A DNA stretch of 18,386 nucleotides. It comes from Spartobacteria bacterium. GTDB lineage: Bacteria > Verrucomicrobiota > Verrucomicrobiia > Chthoniobacterales > Chthoniobacteraceae. Each line of letters begins with the position of its first letter. Positions within the stretch are counted from its first letter, which is position 1. A program made the translations under genes and the position numbers. The stretch spans positions 1 to 18,386 of the forward strand of contig JANXZI010000580.1 in the NCBI GenBank assembly GCA_025355595.1. Reading direction: 5' to 3'. The notes below the pieces were generated by a model, which was not told the DNA's origin, ran no database searches, and saw nothing but the letters and a program-made list of their open reading frames with translations. Shown in pieces: positions 1 to 7,395 of this stretch.

Positions 1-1576
1 AGAGGCAGCCCGCGAGGCCGCTGCCGATCTGCGTCGCGAGGCGGATGCGCTGGGCCTCACCGCCGCTGAGCGTGCCGCTCTCGCGGTCGAGCGAGAGGTA
101 GCCGAGGCCGACCTCCTCCATGAAGGCGAGGCGATTTTTCACCTCACGCACGACCTCGGTGGAGATGATGCGCTCGGTCTCCGTGAGCGCGAGGTGCTCG
201 ATGAACCAGCGCGCATTCGCAACCGTCATGCTGCAAAACTGGTGGATGCTTTTCTCGCTCTCCGCGCTCGCGATCGTGACGCCGAGAATCTCCGGACGCA
301 GTCGTGCGCCGCCGCACACGCGACACACGCGCTTGCCCATGTAGGCGCGCAGGCGCTGACGCGAAAGTTCGCTGTCGGTCGTGTCGTAAAGATTCTGGAT
401 TTGCGCGGCGACGCCCTCGAATGGCTTCCGCACCGTCTCGCGCTTGCTCTTCTCGCCCCACGCGAGTTCCACCTCCACATCGCCGGTGCCGTGCAGCACG
501 GCGCTCTGGAATTTCTCCGGCAAGTCGCACCACGGCGTTTCCATCTTCGCCTTGAATGCGCGGCACAGCGATTCGAGCAGGCCGTCGTAGTAGCCTTTCA
601 TGCGGGGATTCGCTTTGGCCCACGGCGCGATGGCCCCGGCGGAGAGCGAGAGGTCCGGGTCGGGCACGAGCAACTCTGCGTCAATGTATTGCTCGCTGCC
701 GAGGCCCTGGCACGCAGGGCACGCGCCGAAGTGGCTGTTGAAGGAAAAATGTTTCGGCGTGAGCGCGGGCAGCGTGAAGCCGGTGTCCGGGTCGGCAAAG
801 TGAACGCTGAAATTCCGCAGCACGGGTTTCCCGTTTGGCTCGGCGGAGTCGGGCGGAATGAGGACGATCAGTTTTCCTTCGCCCCACTTCAGCGCGGTCG
901 CGACGCTGTCGCCGAGTCGCGTGCGGATGTCGTCGCGCACGACGAGCCGATCCACCACGGCCTCAATGCGGTGCGATTTTGCCTTTTCCAGACGGATCGG
1001 TGTCTGCCCGCCAAGCTCGACGATCTCGCCATTCACCCGCACGCGCACAAATCCCTCGCGGCGCAATTTTTCCAGCACATCGCGAAACTCGCCGGTCTCG
1101 CCGCGCACGATCGGCGCGAGCAGGATCACGCGGCTCTCCGGCGGCAGCGCGAGAATCGCATCCGCGATTTCCTGCGGCGTCATGCGGCGGATGACGCGGC
1201 CCGTCTTCGGATCGTGCGGCTTGCCGATGGCGGAGTAGAGCACGCGCAGGTAGTCGTAGATTTCCGTTGTGGTCGCGATGGTCGAGCGCTGGTTGCCGCC
1301 GCTGCCGCGCTGCTCGATGGCGATGGCCGGCGAGAGGCCCTCGATGAAATCCACGTCCGGCTTTTGCATCTGGTCGAGGAACTGCCGCGCGTAGGCGGAC
1401 AGGCTCTCCACGTAGCGGCGCTGGCCCTCCGCGTAGAGCGTGTCGAAGGCGAGGGACGATTTTCCCGAGCCGCTGAGACCCGTGATCACGACGAGCTTCT
1501 CGCGCGGGATTTCCAGCGTCAGGTTCTTCAGGTTATGCTGGCGGGCACCAGCGATTCGGATCACGGCTGCGGGCAT
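1..1576 (-). CDS. uvrA: Excinuclease ABC subunit UvrA, N-terminal part (truncated by window edge)
   Basis: UvrA is the damage-sensing ATPase of nucleotide excision repair; it works in the cytoplasm as a dimer that loads UvrB on lesions. Reading the minus strand from the ATG at 1576 gives 525 codons with no stop before the window edge. The start is MPAAVIRIAGARQHNLKNL, close to the usual UvrA opening. The first Walker A, GLSGSGKSS, follows at about residues 32-40, then the UvrA-specific FDTLYAEGQRRYVESLSAYARQF block. A CPxC pair (ACPACQGLG) and a later CRVCGGARLRPE pair match UvrA zinc modules. The first ABC signature, LSGGEAQRIRLA, lies near residue 500, just before the cut. Full-length UvrA is about 940 residues or more, so roughly the C-terminal 45 percent is missing. 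The gene is divergent from the small gene at 1763, sharing a 186-base upstream region. I saw no obvious LexA box there. Confidence 0.96.
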   Translation of the reverse strand, partial: MPAAVIRIAGARQHNLKNLTLEIPREKLVVITGLSGSGKSSLAFDTLYAEGQRRYVESLSAYARQFLDQMQKPDVDFIEGLSPAIAIEQRGSGGNQRSTIATTTEIYDYLRVLYSAIGKPHDPKTGRVIRRMTPQEIADAILALPPESRVILLAPIVRGETGEFRDVLEKLRREGFVRVRVNGEIVELGGQTPIRLEKAKSHRIEAVVDRLVVRDDIRTRLGDSVATALKWGEGKLIVLIPPDSAEPNGKPVLRNFSVHFADPDTGFTLPALTPKHFSFNSHFGACPACQGLGSEQYIDAELLVPDPDLSLSAGAIAPWAKANPRMKGYYDGLLESLCRAFKAKMETPWCDLPEKFQSAVLHGTGDVEVELAWGEKSKRETVRKPFEGVAAQIQNLYDTTDSELSRQRLRAYMGKRVCRVCGGARLRPEILGVTIASAESEKSIHQFCSMTVANARWFIEHLALTETERIISTEVVREVKNRLAFMEEVGLGYLSLDRESGTLSGGEAQRIRLATQIGSGLAGCL

Positions 1577-1677
1577 TCGGGTCGCATTTGTGCAACCGCG
1601 CAGTGAAACAGCAGCGGCAAGGTGCCGGAAAGACGAAACTTGCAAGGATTCCCGGAACCGGCAGAAAGCCCGGGGTG

Positions 1678-1693
1678 TGGCACTGTTCCTGCA
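1678..1693 (+). promoter_or_regulatory. Candidate sigma-54 (-24/-12) promoter
   Basis: The 16 bases read TGGCACTGTTCCTGCA. They contain the invariant GG (1679-1680) and GC (1691-1692) separated by exactly 10 bases, as sigma-54 promoters require. The -24 half, TGGCAC, is perfect; the -12 half is CTGCA instead of the preferred TTGCA. Transcription would begin near 1704 and run into the small gene at 1763 with a leader of about 60 bases. Short degenerate matches occur by chance in GC-rich DNA, so this is a candidate only. Confidence 0.4.
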
Positions 1694-1762
1694 TTTGCGA
1701 GATTGTCATTCCGATCCGTCCACCAGCGCATGATTACAGCCCCAGACACAGCCCAAACTCTC

Positions 1763-2008
1763 ATGGAACCGACTGACCCTGTCATGAATCGCAGCGAACT
1801 CGAGGCGCTCCACCAGAAATACCGCGAGATGAAACATGGGATCAACAACATGTTCGCGGTCATCATGGCGCTCAGCGAACTCGGCCAGCGCAACCCCGCG
1901 CACCTTGAGCGCCTCGCCAAGGCGGTGCTCGAGCGAACTGGCGATATCGTGAACCAGCTCACGGCATTTGGCGAGGCACTCGGCGCGAAGCTCAAGCCGG
2001 GGAGCTAG
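1763..2008 (+). CDS. Small stand-alone DHp-like (histidine kinase phosphoacceptor-like) protein
   Basis: This 81-residue soluble protein has no signal peptide or membrane segment. Its core, KHGINNMFAVIMALSELGQR at residues 24-43, resembles the H-box of histidine kinases of the HisKA_2/HWE kind (His, two residues, Asn-Asn, then an amphipathic helix). His25 sits at 1835-1837. A second helix, HLERLAKAVLERTGDIVNQL, follows, giving the expected two-helix hairpin of a dimerisation/phosphoacceptor domain. No ATP-binding domain follows: the frame stops at 2008. Three in-frame ATGs exist (1730, 1763, 1784); none has a clear Shine-Dalgarno. I chose 1763 because the residues before it look like untranslated leader; 1784 is equally possible. 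The last four bases overlap the convergent glycosyltransferase stop. It could be a phosphotransfer protein or simply a helical-hairpin dimer of unknown role; function is not established. Confidence 0.7.
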   Translation: MEPTDPVMNRSELEALHQKYREMKHGINNMFAVIMALSELGQRNPAHLERLAKAVLERTGDIVNQLTAFGEALGAKLKPGS

Positions 2009-2967
2009 CCGGCGGACCGCGCGATTTTTTCCGCGAGCCAGCGGCCGAGCGTATTCCGCGGTTCGGTGGTTCCATTTGGAAAATCGGCCATGCGGCCGAT
2101 TTTTCCGTCCTTCCAAATCCACGCACCGGGTGCGAAGGGGCCTACTTTCCGAGGGTCGCTCCATGTGTGGATCGAGAGCAGGTTTGCGGACAGTGCGGCG
2201 GCGAGGTGCGTCGGGCCGCTGTCCACGCTGACCACGAACGCCGCGCGCCGCAGCATCCAGCATAGCTCGGGCAGCGTGGTTTTGTTCAGCAGGTTCAAGA
2301 CGTTTGGCAGAGGTGGAAGTGCGACATTCGCACGGCCTGCGATCACGATTTTTGCGGACGGGAGGTCGCGGCAGATCGCGCCGGTTTCATCCGCGGTGAG
2401 CGACTTGCCGTCGCCACGGGAAAAGGGATGAAGCAGGATGAAATCATCCGGGCAGCCCGCGGGCGGGGTGCCTGCGGGCAGACGCCATTCGAGCGGCTCC
2501 GTGGTGTCGCACCCGAGCGCGACGACGAGCGCGAGGTAACGCCGCACTGCGTGCAAGGGTTCGGAGCGCGGCGGTACGCGGACGATGTGGTGGTGGAAAA
2601 AGCGCGCGCATTCCCGCGAGTCCGATGTGCCCCAGCTCTCGCCGCCGACGCCGCGGGCGACGAGCGCGCTGCGCAGGAGGCCCTGGAAATCGAGCGTGAG
2701 ATCCGGCCGCACGCGTTCGCGCAATTCGCGAATCCAGCGCGGCAGTCGCGCCCAGCCGGCGATGCCGCGGAAGCGGGCGCGGGGAAATTCGATCACCTCG
2801 TCAATGTCCGGATTGCCTCCGAGGATCGGCGCCCACTCGGGATTCACGAGCCAGTGGATTTTTGCCGCTGGCCAGTGGCTGCGCATCCGTGCCACGGCGG
2901 GCAGCGTGTGGACGACATCGCCGAGCGAACTCGGCTTGATGATGAGAATGGAGCGCGGCGGCTGCAT
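2005..2967 (-). CDS. Glycosyltransferase family 9 (heptosyltransferase-like, LPS core)
   Basis: This 320-residue cytoplasmic enzyme belongs to the ADP-heptose:LPS heptosyltransferase family (WaaC/WaaF, GT9), which adds sugars to the inner core of lipopolysaccharide at the inner face of the membrane. The N-terminus ILIIKPSSLGDVVHTLPAV (residues 7-25) is the family hallmark; its Asp17 corresponds to the catalytic base. DFQGLLRSAL (93-102) and SVDSGPTHLAAAL (247-259) are the acceptor-side and nucleotide-sugar-side motifs; the latter resembles the WaaC SVDTGLSHL block. Length is typical. The ATG at 2967 is the first in frame after an inverted repeat that reaches it directly, with no Shine-Dalgarno. 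Upstream on the same strand lies the metallophosphoesterase gene, 99 bases away. The gene ends tail-to-tail with the small gene at 1763, the two TAG stops sharing CTAG. Exact sugar and acceptor cannot be read from sequence. Confidence 0.88.
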   Translation of the reverse strand: MQPPRSILIIKPSSLGDVVHTLPAVARMRSHWPAAKIHWLVNPEWAPILGGNPDIDEVIEFPRARFRGIAGWARLPRWIRELRERVRPDLTLDFQGLLRSALVARGVGGESWGTSDSRECARFFHHHIVRVPPRSEPLHAVRRYLALVVALGCDTTEPLEWRLPAGTPPAGCPDDFILLHPFSRGDGKSLTADETGAICRDLPSAKIVIAGRANVALPPLPNVLNLLNKTTLPELCWMLRRAAFVVSVDSGPTHLAAALSANLLSIHTWSDPRKVGPFAPGAWIWKDGKIGRMADFPNGTTEPRNTLGRWLAEKIARSAG

Positions 2968-3062
2968 TTAAGATTTGGGATTGAAGATTTAAGATTTTGC
3001 CGCAGCCCCACGCCAGCCGTTCGCAACCGGCAAATCCTAAATCTTAAATCCCAAATCTTAAA
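2967..3062. repeat. AT-rich imperfect inverted repeat filling an intergenic gap
   Basis: The left arm (2967-3002) starts TTTAAGATTTGGGATT and ends TTTTGCCG. The right arm (3028-3062), read on the other strand, starts TTTAAGATTTGGGATT and ends GGATTTGCCG. The arms match over about 35 bases with three substitutions and one extra base. Each arm is a quasi-periodic string of AAGATT/GGGATT units. The 25-base centre is GC-rich. The left arm includes the last base of the glycosyltransferase ATG (minus strand), and the right arm ends 4 bases from the metallophosphoesterase stop. An RNA hairpin here could act as attenuator or mRNA stabiliser; it lacks the GC-rich stem of a classical terminator. Confidence 0.85.
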
Positions 3063-3066
3063 TTCC

Positions 3067-3792
3067 TCAGCGCCCTTCGCCGAGGCGCGTGGCGAGGCGC
3101 GGCGGGAGCCCGGCCTCGATGATTTTCCGCTGGGCGCCAGCGAGGTCGTAGTCCAGCCGGCGGAGCTCGATGCGGCGTTCCTTCACATGGAAGATCGCGT
3201 AGGATGCGCGCCAGTCACCATCGCGCGGCTGGCCGACGCTGCCGACATTTAGGAAATATTTCTTGCCCGGCTCGACCGCGATATTTGCCCAGTGCTCGAT
3301 GGTGTGGACCTGATGGTCGCGGATGTAGGCGCGGGGGACGTGCGTGTGGCCGAAGAAGCACACCTGCGTGTGCTGGTAGCTGAAGCTCGCGCCGGCATCG
3401 AGCTGGTTCAGCACGTAGCCCCACTTGTGCGGCGTATCGAGCGTGGCGTGGACGGCGGTGAAGTCGCGCACTTGGCGGACGAATTTCAGCGAGTCGAGCC
3501 AGGTGACATCGTCCGGGGTGAGTTGCATGCGGGTGTACGCGATGCCCTCGTTAGCGAGGCCCGAGACATTGCTCGGGTGGCTGCTCATGCAGGCGAGTTC
3601 GTCGTGGTTTCCCTTCACCGTTGGGCATTCCAGGGCGCGGATGGTATCGAGGCATTCCTTCGGATTCGCGTTATAGCCGACGATGTCGCCGAGGCAGACG
3701 AACTGCGTGCATTGATACGACTGCGCGTCGGCCAGCACAGCCTGGAGGGCTTCGAGGTTTGAGTGGATGTCTCCGAAGATGGCGATTCGCAT
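3067..3792 (-). CDS. Calcineurin-like metallophosphoesterase (YfcE/MJ0936-type)
   Basis: This is a 241-residue soluble, two-metal phosphoesterase. All family motifs are visible: GDIHSN (7-12, Asp8 and His10), GDIVGYN (35-41, Asp36), GNHDE (61-65), a His at 115 within VHAT, and the closing GHTH (148-151). The layout fits the small stand-alone group that hydrolyses phosphodiesters or protein phosphoserine/threonine; the substrate cannot be told. I chose the ATG at 3792 (MRIAIFGD) because it begins the first beta strand. An in-frame extension to 3870 would run into the upstream gene and adds low-complexity residues. Only 19 bases separate it from the stop of the helical-repeat protein, so it is probably the last gene of the ABC transporter operon. 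A large inverted repeat lies just beyond its stop. Confidence 0.88.
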   Translation of the reverse strand: MRIAIFGDIHSNLEALQAVLADAQSYQCTQFVCLGDIVGYNANPKECLDTIRALECPTVKGNHDELACMSSHPSNVSGLANEGIAYTRMQLTPDDVTWLDSLKFVRQVRDFTAVHATLDTPHKWGYVLNQLDAGASFSYQHTQVCFFGHTHVPRAYIRDHQVHTIEHWANIAVEPGKKYFLNVGSVGQPRDGDWRASYAIFHVKERRIELRRLDYDLAGAQRKIIEAGLPPRLATRLGEGR

Positions 3793-3811
3793 CGGGTCAG
3801 TCTGTGGGGCG

Positions 3812-4726
3812 CTATTTGTGGGGGGGCAACTTAACCCGGCGCGCGGCAGGGATGTCCATCTTTTGTTCAAGCGCGCGTGCGGCCTCGACGACTGCGGGCT
3901 CGCGCGAGCCGGTCTTGATGAGGTCCACGAGGCCGGGATACGCGGAGCTTTCGTTGCCGGGAGTGTTCGCGAGTTTCACAACGGCGTGCCAGATGCGCTC
4001 CGCGTCCGGGATATCGAGCTTGGCCTCGAGTTCCTGGATGTGGCGGAAGAGCGTCGGCAGCCATTCGTGTTCGCTCTCGTGGAAAAGCGCCATGAGCCGC
4101 GCATACGCCTCGCGCTCGCGACCGGGCACCTCGGCGAGATAGTATGCGGCGAAGCGGCGCGTGTATTCGAGAGCGCCGGGCCGCTTCGATGCCTCCTCGT
4201 AGGATTTCGAGGCGTTTTCGGAATCCTTCAGCTTGTCGTGGTAAAGCATGCCGAGCCGGTCGTGGAGTTCCCAACTGCCGGGATTGCTCTCGATCCCGCG
4301 CTCGAGAAAATCTTTTCCGAGCAGGAAAAATTCCCGCATCTTCGCAGCGCGCGCGACGGGGTCCGGCTCGTGGTTCGCGATGTGCGCCGCGCCATTCCAC
4401 GCCATGTGCCACGCGCTGATGTCCCAGAAGAGCACGCGGCGCGGCTGCATCGCCGTGCAGGTGTCGAAAATCAGCTTCATGCGGCCGTACTGCACTTTCC
4501 GCCATGCGCTGTCCGCGCTGATCCACAACAGGTCCGCCACCGTCGCGCGCAACCCGCCGAGCGCCGCGATGAATCCCGCCTGGCCCGCCTGCTGGCGAAG
4601 GCTGGCGGTCAGCTTGAATCCGCCGAGCCGCGTATTCTCCATCCGCTGTTCGAGGCGTGCCTCGAAGGAGGACTTCGCGATGCCCCACACGAGCAGGACG
4701 AGGATGCCGAGGATGCGGCCTTTCAT
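3812..4726 (-). CDS. Membrane-anchored TPR-like helical-repeat protein linked to an ABC exporter
   Basis: The product has 304 residues. Residues 4-17 (RILGILVLLVWGIA) form a single N-terminal membrane segment. The rest is helical and looks like degenerate TPR units, especially GIESNPGSWELHDRLGMLYHDKLKD (144-168) and later pairs. The block AALGGLRATVADLLWI (54-69) and the Trp-rich WDISAWHMAWNGA (101-113) resemble, from memory, a family of uncharacterised verrucomicrobial/planctomycete proteins found beside ABC-2 transporters. Its ATG (4726-4724) overlaps the permease TGA (4725-4723) as ATGA, so translation is probably coupled. This overlap decides the start; much longer in-frame readings upstream are shadows of the permease. 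It may be an accessory or periplasmic-facing scaffold for the transporter. No enzyme motif was seen. Confidence 0.75.
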   Translation of the reverse strand: MKGRILGILVLLVWGIAKSSFEARLEQRMENTRLGGFKLTASLRQQAGQAGFIAALGGLRATVADLLWISADSAWRKVQYGRMKLIFDTCTAMQPRRVLFWDISAWHMAWNGAAHIANHEPDPVARAAKMREFFLLGKDFLERGIESNPGSWELHDRLGMLYHDKLKDSENASKSYEEASKRPGALEYTRRFAAYYLAEVPGREREAYARLMALFHESEHEWLPTLFRHIQELEAKLDIPDAERIWHAVVKLANTPGNESSAYPGLVDLIKTGSREPAVVEAARALEQKMDIPAARRVKLPPHK

Positions 4727-5643
4727 AGCTCGCGCCATGCGAAAAAAAGCCAGCCCACGAGCAGGTACACGAGCACGTAGCCCGCGCCAAGTCCCGCGAT
4801 GTGGAGGAAGACCCCCGCATCCACCGAGATGCCGACGGCGATGTCGTCCACGATGTTGAAGAGCTGCATGTCCGGCACAAATACGGTGATGAGCCTCATC
4901 AGAATTGCGATGTGGAACGGCGCATCCGCCGCGCCGAGCGGCCCCTGCCACACGCTGCGCGCGATGGGCACGAGGTGGCCGGCGAGGATGACCATCAGCG
5001 AGACGATCACGGTGAAAAGCCACGATGTCGCGAAGCACGACAGCATGAGCGTGAGCGCGGCACACACGATCGAGCGGAGCAAAATCACGCCGATTCCGCC
5101 GAGGAGCGTCGGGGTGAAAGTGCCGGCCTTGATTTTGGAAATCGCCGCCGCCGCGCGTTCCGCGGGCTCGGTGAGCTGGAGATTTTCGATCTCCCGGCCC
5201 TGCCAGAAATGCAGCACGACGAAGAACGCCGCGGTCATGAGTAGCGTCGCGACGACGAGGATCATCGTCACGCCCGCGAGTTTTCCCACGAGGTATTCGA
5301 AGCGCGAGACGGGCTTCGCGAGGATCGTGTAGAGCGTGCGATCCTCCATGTCCTTCGGGAGCATCATCGCGGTCGCGAGCACGGCGAGCAGCATCGTGAA
5401 GACGGACATCGCGCCGAGGCACACATCCATCACCGTCTGGAGCTGGCCCTGGAATGAAAACGACGCCAGCGCGAGTGAGACGCCGATGATGATCAGCCCG
5501 AACACCAGCATGAAATAGAACACCTTCTGCCGGACGAGATCGCGGAAGGTGTTCGTCGCGATCGCTGCGGTGCGTCGGAGCGAGAAGAGCTTGTGCGCGG
5601 AGGCATGGACTGCCGCGGCGGTGCGGGTGTTGCCTGATGTCAT
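4723..5643 (-). CDS. ABC-2 type transporter permease
   Basis: This is a 306-residue integral inner-membrane protein, the membrane half of an ABC-2 (export-type) transporter. About six hydrophobic segments are visible, near residues 41-60, 74-95, 122-144, 180-203, 206-226 and 279-302. The pre-helical stretch TFRDLVRQKVFYFML and the cytoplasmic loop LPKDMEDRTLYTILAKPVSRFEYLVGK (first part at 95-109) are typical of permeases related to NosY/YhaP-like ABC-2 proteins; the EDRT..TILAKPVSR motif is the landmark that contacts the ATPase. The ATG at 5643 overlaps the ATPase stop as ATGA, and the gene's own TGA overlaps the next ATG in the same way. The three genes are therefore very likely one transcript. 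Substrate is unknown. Confidence 0.9.
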   Translation of the reverse strand: MTSGNTRTAAAVHASAHKLFSLRRTAAIATNTFRDLVRQKVFYFMLVFGLIIIGVSLALASFSFQGQLQTVMDVCLGAMSVFTMLLAVLATAMMLPKDMEDRTLYTILAKPVSRFEYLVGKLAGVTMILVVATLLMTAAFFVVLHFWQGREIENLQLTEPAERAAAAISKIKAGTFTPTLLGGIGVILLRSIVCAALTLMLSCFATSWLFTVIVSLMVILAGHLVPIARSVWQGPLGAADAPFHIAILMRLITVFVPDMQLFNIVDDIAVGISVDAGVFLHIAGLGAGYVLVYLLVGWLFFAWREL

Positions 5644-6506
5644 TTCTTTTCGCCTCCCTGTTCGGCGGTCACTTCGAGGAAGTAACGTTCGAGATTTTGC
5701 TGCGGCTTCTGTTCGCAGACGACCCGTGCTCCCGCGGCGCTGGCGCGTTCGCGCAATTCGGCGAGCAGTGCGGGCGACGCATTTTCGAGGACGAATTCGG
5801 TCTGGTTTTCGATCGAGATCAAATCGTCGAGCGCGCCTTCGCGGACGAGTTGGCCGTGGTTCATGATGCCGATGCGGTCGCAGATTTCCTGCACCTGACT
5901 GAGCAGGTGCGAGCAGAGGAGGACGGTGATGCCGCGCTGTTTCAGCCGCAGGATCAAGTCGCGGATCTCGTGCGAACCCGCGGGATCCACGCCCGCGGTC
6001 GGCTCGTCGAGCACGAGCAGTCGCGGATCCTGCACGAGCGCCTGTGCGAGCCCGATGCGTTGGAGCATGCCCTTCGAGTATCCGCCGACGCGCCGGTCCG
6101 CCGCGGTTTCGAGACCGACGAGCGCGAGCAGTTCGCGGGAGCGGTCACGCAGCATTTTCCCGCCGAGGCCGCACAGCCTGCCGTAAAAACTCAGCGTCTC
6201 GGAGCCGGTGAGAAATTTGTAGAAGTACGGATTTTCCGGCAGAAAGCCGACGGCCTCGCGGCTTTCCACATCGCGGCTGTCGCGCCCGAAGATGCAGGTG
6301 CGCCCCGAGGTCGGCACGACGAGGCCGAGGACGATTTTCATCGTGGTGCTCTTGCCCGAACCGTTGGGCCCGAGCAGGCCGTACACCTGGCCGGGCTCGA
6401 CGGTGAGCGAGAGATTTTCCACCGCGGTGACTTTTCCACGGCTGAAGACCGAAGGGTTTGTGAACTCCTTCGTCAGGTTCTCGATGGTGATGGCGGGTGT
6501 GCTCAT
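5640..6506 (-). CDS. ABC transporter ATP-binding protein (ABC-2/CcmA-type)
   Basis: The 288-residue cytoplasmic ATPase powers the permease encoded next. Walker A is GPNGSGKST (46-54), the Q-loop region is FLPENPYFYKFLT (88-100), the signature is YSKGMLQR (143-150), Walker B is LLVLDEPTAG (163-172), and the H-loop is SH (199-200). The signature is the YSKGM form found in ABC-2 exporters. The C-terminal 60 residues (NQTEFVLENA to LERYFLEVT) are the usual post-domain ending with an ERYFLEV motif. The ATG at 6506 (MSTPAITIENL) starts the first beta strand; an in-frame extension to 6575 would overlap the SOD gene and was not used. It lies 34 bases after the SOD stop on the same strand, so some readthrough from the SOD promoter is possible. 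Its TGA overlaps the permease ATG. Confidence 0.93.
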   Translation of the reverse strand: MSTPAITIENLTKEFTNPSVFSRGKVTAVENLSLTVEPGQVYGLLGPNGSGKSTTMKIVLGLVVPTSGRTCIFGRDSRDVESREAVGFLPENPYFYKFLTGSETLSFYGRLCGLGGKMLRDRSRELLALVGLETAADRRVGGYSKGMLQRIGLAQALVQDPRLLVLDEPTAGVDPAGSHEIRDLILRLKQRGITVLLCSHLLSQVQEICDRIGIMNHGQLVREGALDDLISIENQTEFVLENASPALLAELRERASAAGARVVCEQKPQQNLERYFLEVTAEQGGEKK

Positions 6507-6540
6507 CAGCCTCGACTTTGCCCGCGGTGCAAGCCGCCGC

Positions 6541-7251
6541 TCAACCCTGAAGTTTCTTGAAACGCGCGCCGACAAACTCCCAATTGATCACGTCTTGAAA
6601 CGCCTTCACGTATTCGACGCGGCGGTTCTGATACTTGAGGTAGTATGCGTGCTCCCACACATCGATGCCGAGCAGCGGTTGCCCGCCGGTGCTCAGCGGC
6701 GAGTCCTGATTCGGCGTATTTTCGATCGCGAGCTTTCCACCGCGGAGGACGAGCCATGTCCATCCGCTGCCGAAGACTTTCATCGCACTGTCGCCAAACT
6801 GCTCCTGCCATTTCGCGACCGCGCCGAAATTTTTCTCGATCGCCTTCAGCAGATCGCCCTGCGGTCCGCCGGTGCCCTTTTTCAAAAGCTGCCAGAAGAG
6901 CGTGTGGTTGAAATGTCCGCCACCGTGGTTGCGGATGTCGTTGCGGACGCCCTCGGGCACGGCGTCGAGATGTGCGACGAGATCCTCGATGGTCTTGCTC
7001 GCGAGCGACGGCTCCTTCGCGATCGCCGCGTTCAGCTTCGCGACGTACGCCGCGTGATGCTTGTCGTGGTGAATCTTCATCGTCTCGGCATCAATGAGCG
7101 GCTCCAGCGCATCGTAGTCGAAGCCGAGCGGCGGGAGCTTGAACACCTCCGGCGGTGTGGCGGCCGGCTGCGCAAAGCCGACGGCTGTCGCGAGAGCGCC
7201 GTTGGTGAAAGCGATGGTTTTTAGGGCGTTGCGGCGGGTGAGAGGTTTCAT
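6541..7251 (-). CDS. Mn-type superoxide dismutase with Tat-like signal peptide
   Basis: The 236-residue enzyme converts superoxide to hydrogen peroxide and oxygen. Metal ligands are His61 (KIHHDKHH), His116 (HFNHTLFW), Asp197 and His201 (GIDVWEHAYYLKYQNRR). Gly-Gly before HFNH and the NQDSPL segment (181-186), carrying the Mn-type glutamine, favour manganese over iron. The N-terminus, MKPLTRRNALKTIAFTNGALATAVG, has twin arginines followed by a hydrophobic stretch, a Tat-like export signal, so the enzyme is probably periplasmic; an exported folded metalloenzyme is a natural Tat client. The ATG at 7251 is chosen because it begins this signal. A longer in-frame reading to 7575 would overlap sufS on the other strand and has no family resemblance. 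The gene is divergent from sufS across 144 bases. Confidence 0.95.
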   Translation of the reverse strand: MKPLTRRNALKTIAFTNGALATAVGFAQPAATPPEVFKLPPLGFDYDALEPLIDAETMKIHHDKHHAAYVAKLNAAIAKEPSLASKTIEDLVAHLDAVPEGVRNDIRNHGGGHFNHTLFWQLLKKGTGGPQGDLLKAIEKNFGAVAKWQEQFGDSAMKVFGSGWTWLVLRGGKLAIENTPNQDSPLSTGGQPLLGIDVWEHAYYLKYQNRRVEYVKAFQDVINWEFVGARFKKLQG

Positions 7252-7272
7252 AGTGGGGATGAATCGGATTCC

Positions 7273-7302
7273 CGTATAGTTCCGCGCCTGTGAAATTGCC
7301 AG
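7273..7302 (-). promoter_or_regulatory. Weak candidate sigma-70-type promoter for the superoxide dismutase
   Basis: On the minus strand CTGGCA (7302-7297) and TATACG (7278-7273) are 18 bases apart. Each matches four of six consensus positions (TTGACA, TATAAT). Transcription would start about 15 bases before the SOD ATG. This is the best pair I could find in the divergent region, but it is a weak match. Confidence 0.25.
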
Positions 7303-7395
7303 CGCGATGGTGACGGTCGTTTTCTCGAGCCGCCGGAGAAAAGTAACTGCTCCGCGAAGTTGAAACCGCTGCGCCGGGATGAGACGGTGGCGGCA

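Noticed and set aside
194..1606. 470-codon open frame on the plus strand
   Set aside because: It lies entirely across uvrA read on the other strand, has Arg/Ala/His-rich composition typical of GC-rich shadows and no recognisable domain.
1600..1700. Possible riboswitch (cobalamin-like GCCGG-rich leader)
   Set aside because: Short GC-rich complementary pieces (TGCCGG at 1623, CCGGCA at 1658) exist, but no B12-box or conserved junction pattern is visible and the downstream gene has no metabolic link.
3812..5422. 536-codon version of the helical-repeat protein
   Set aside because: The first 230 or so codons are an out-of-frame shadow of the permease; the ATGA overlap at 4726 marks the true start.
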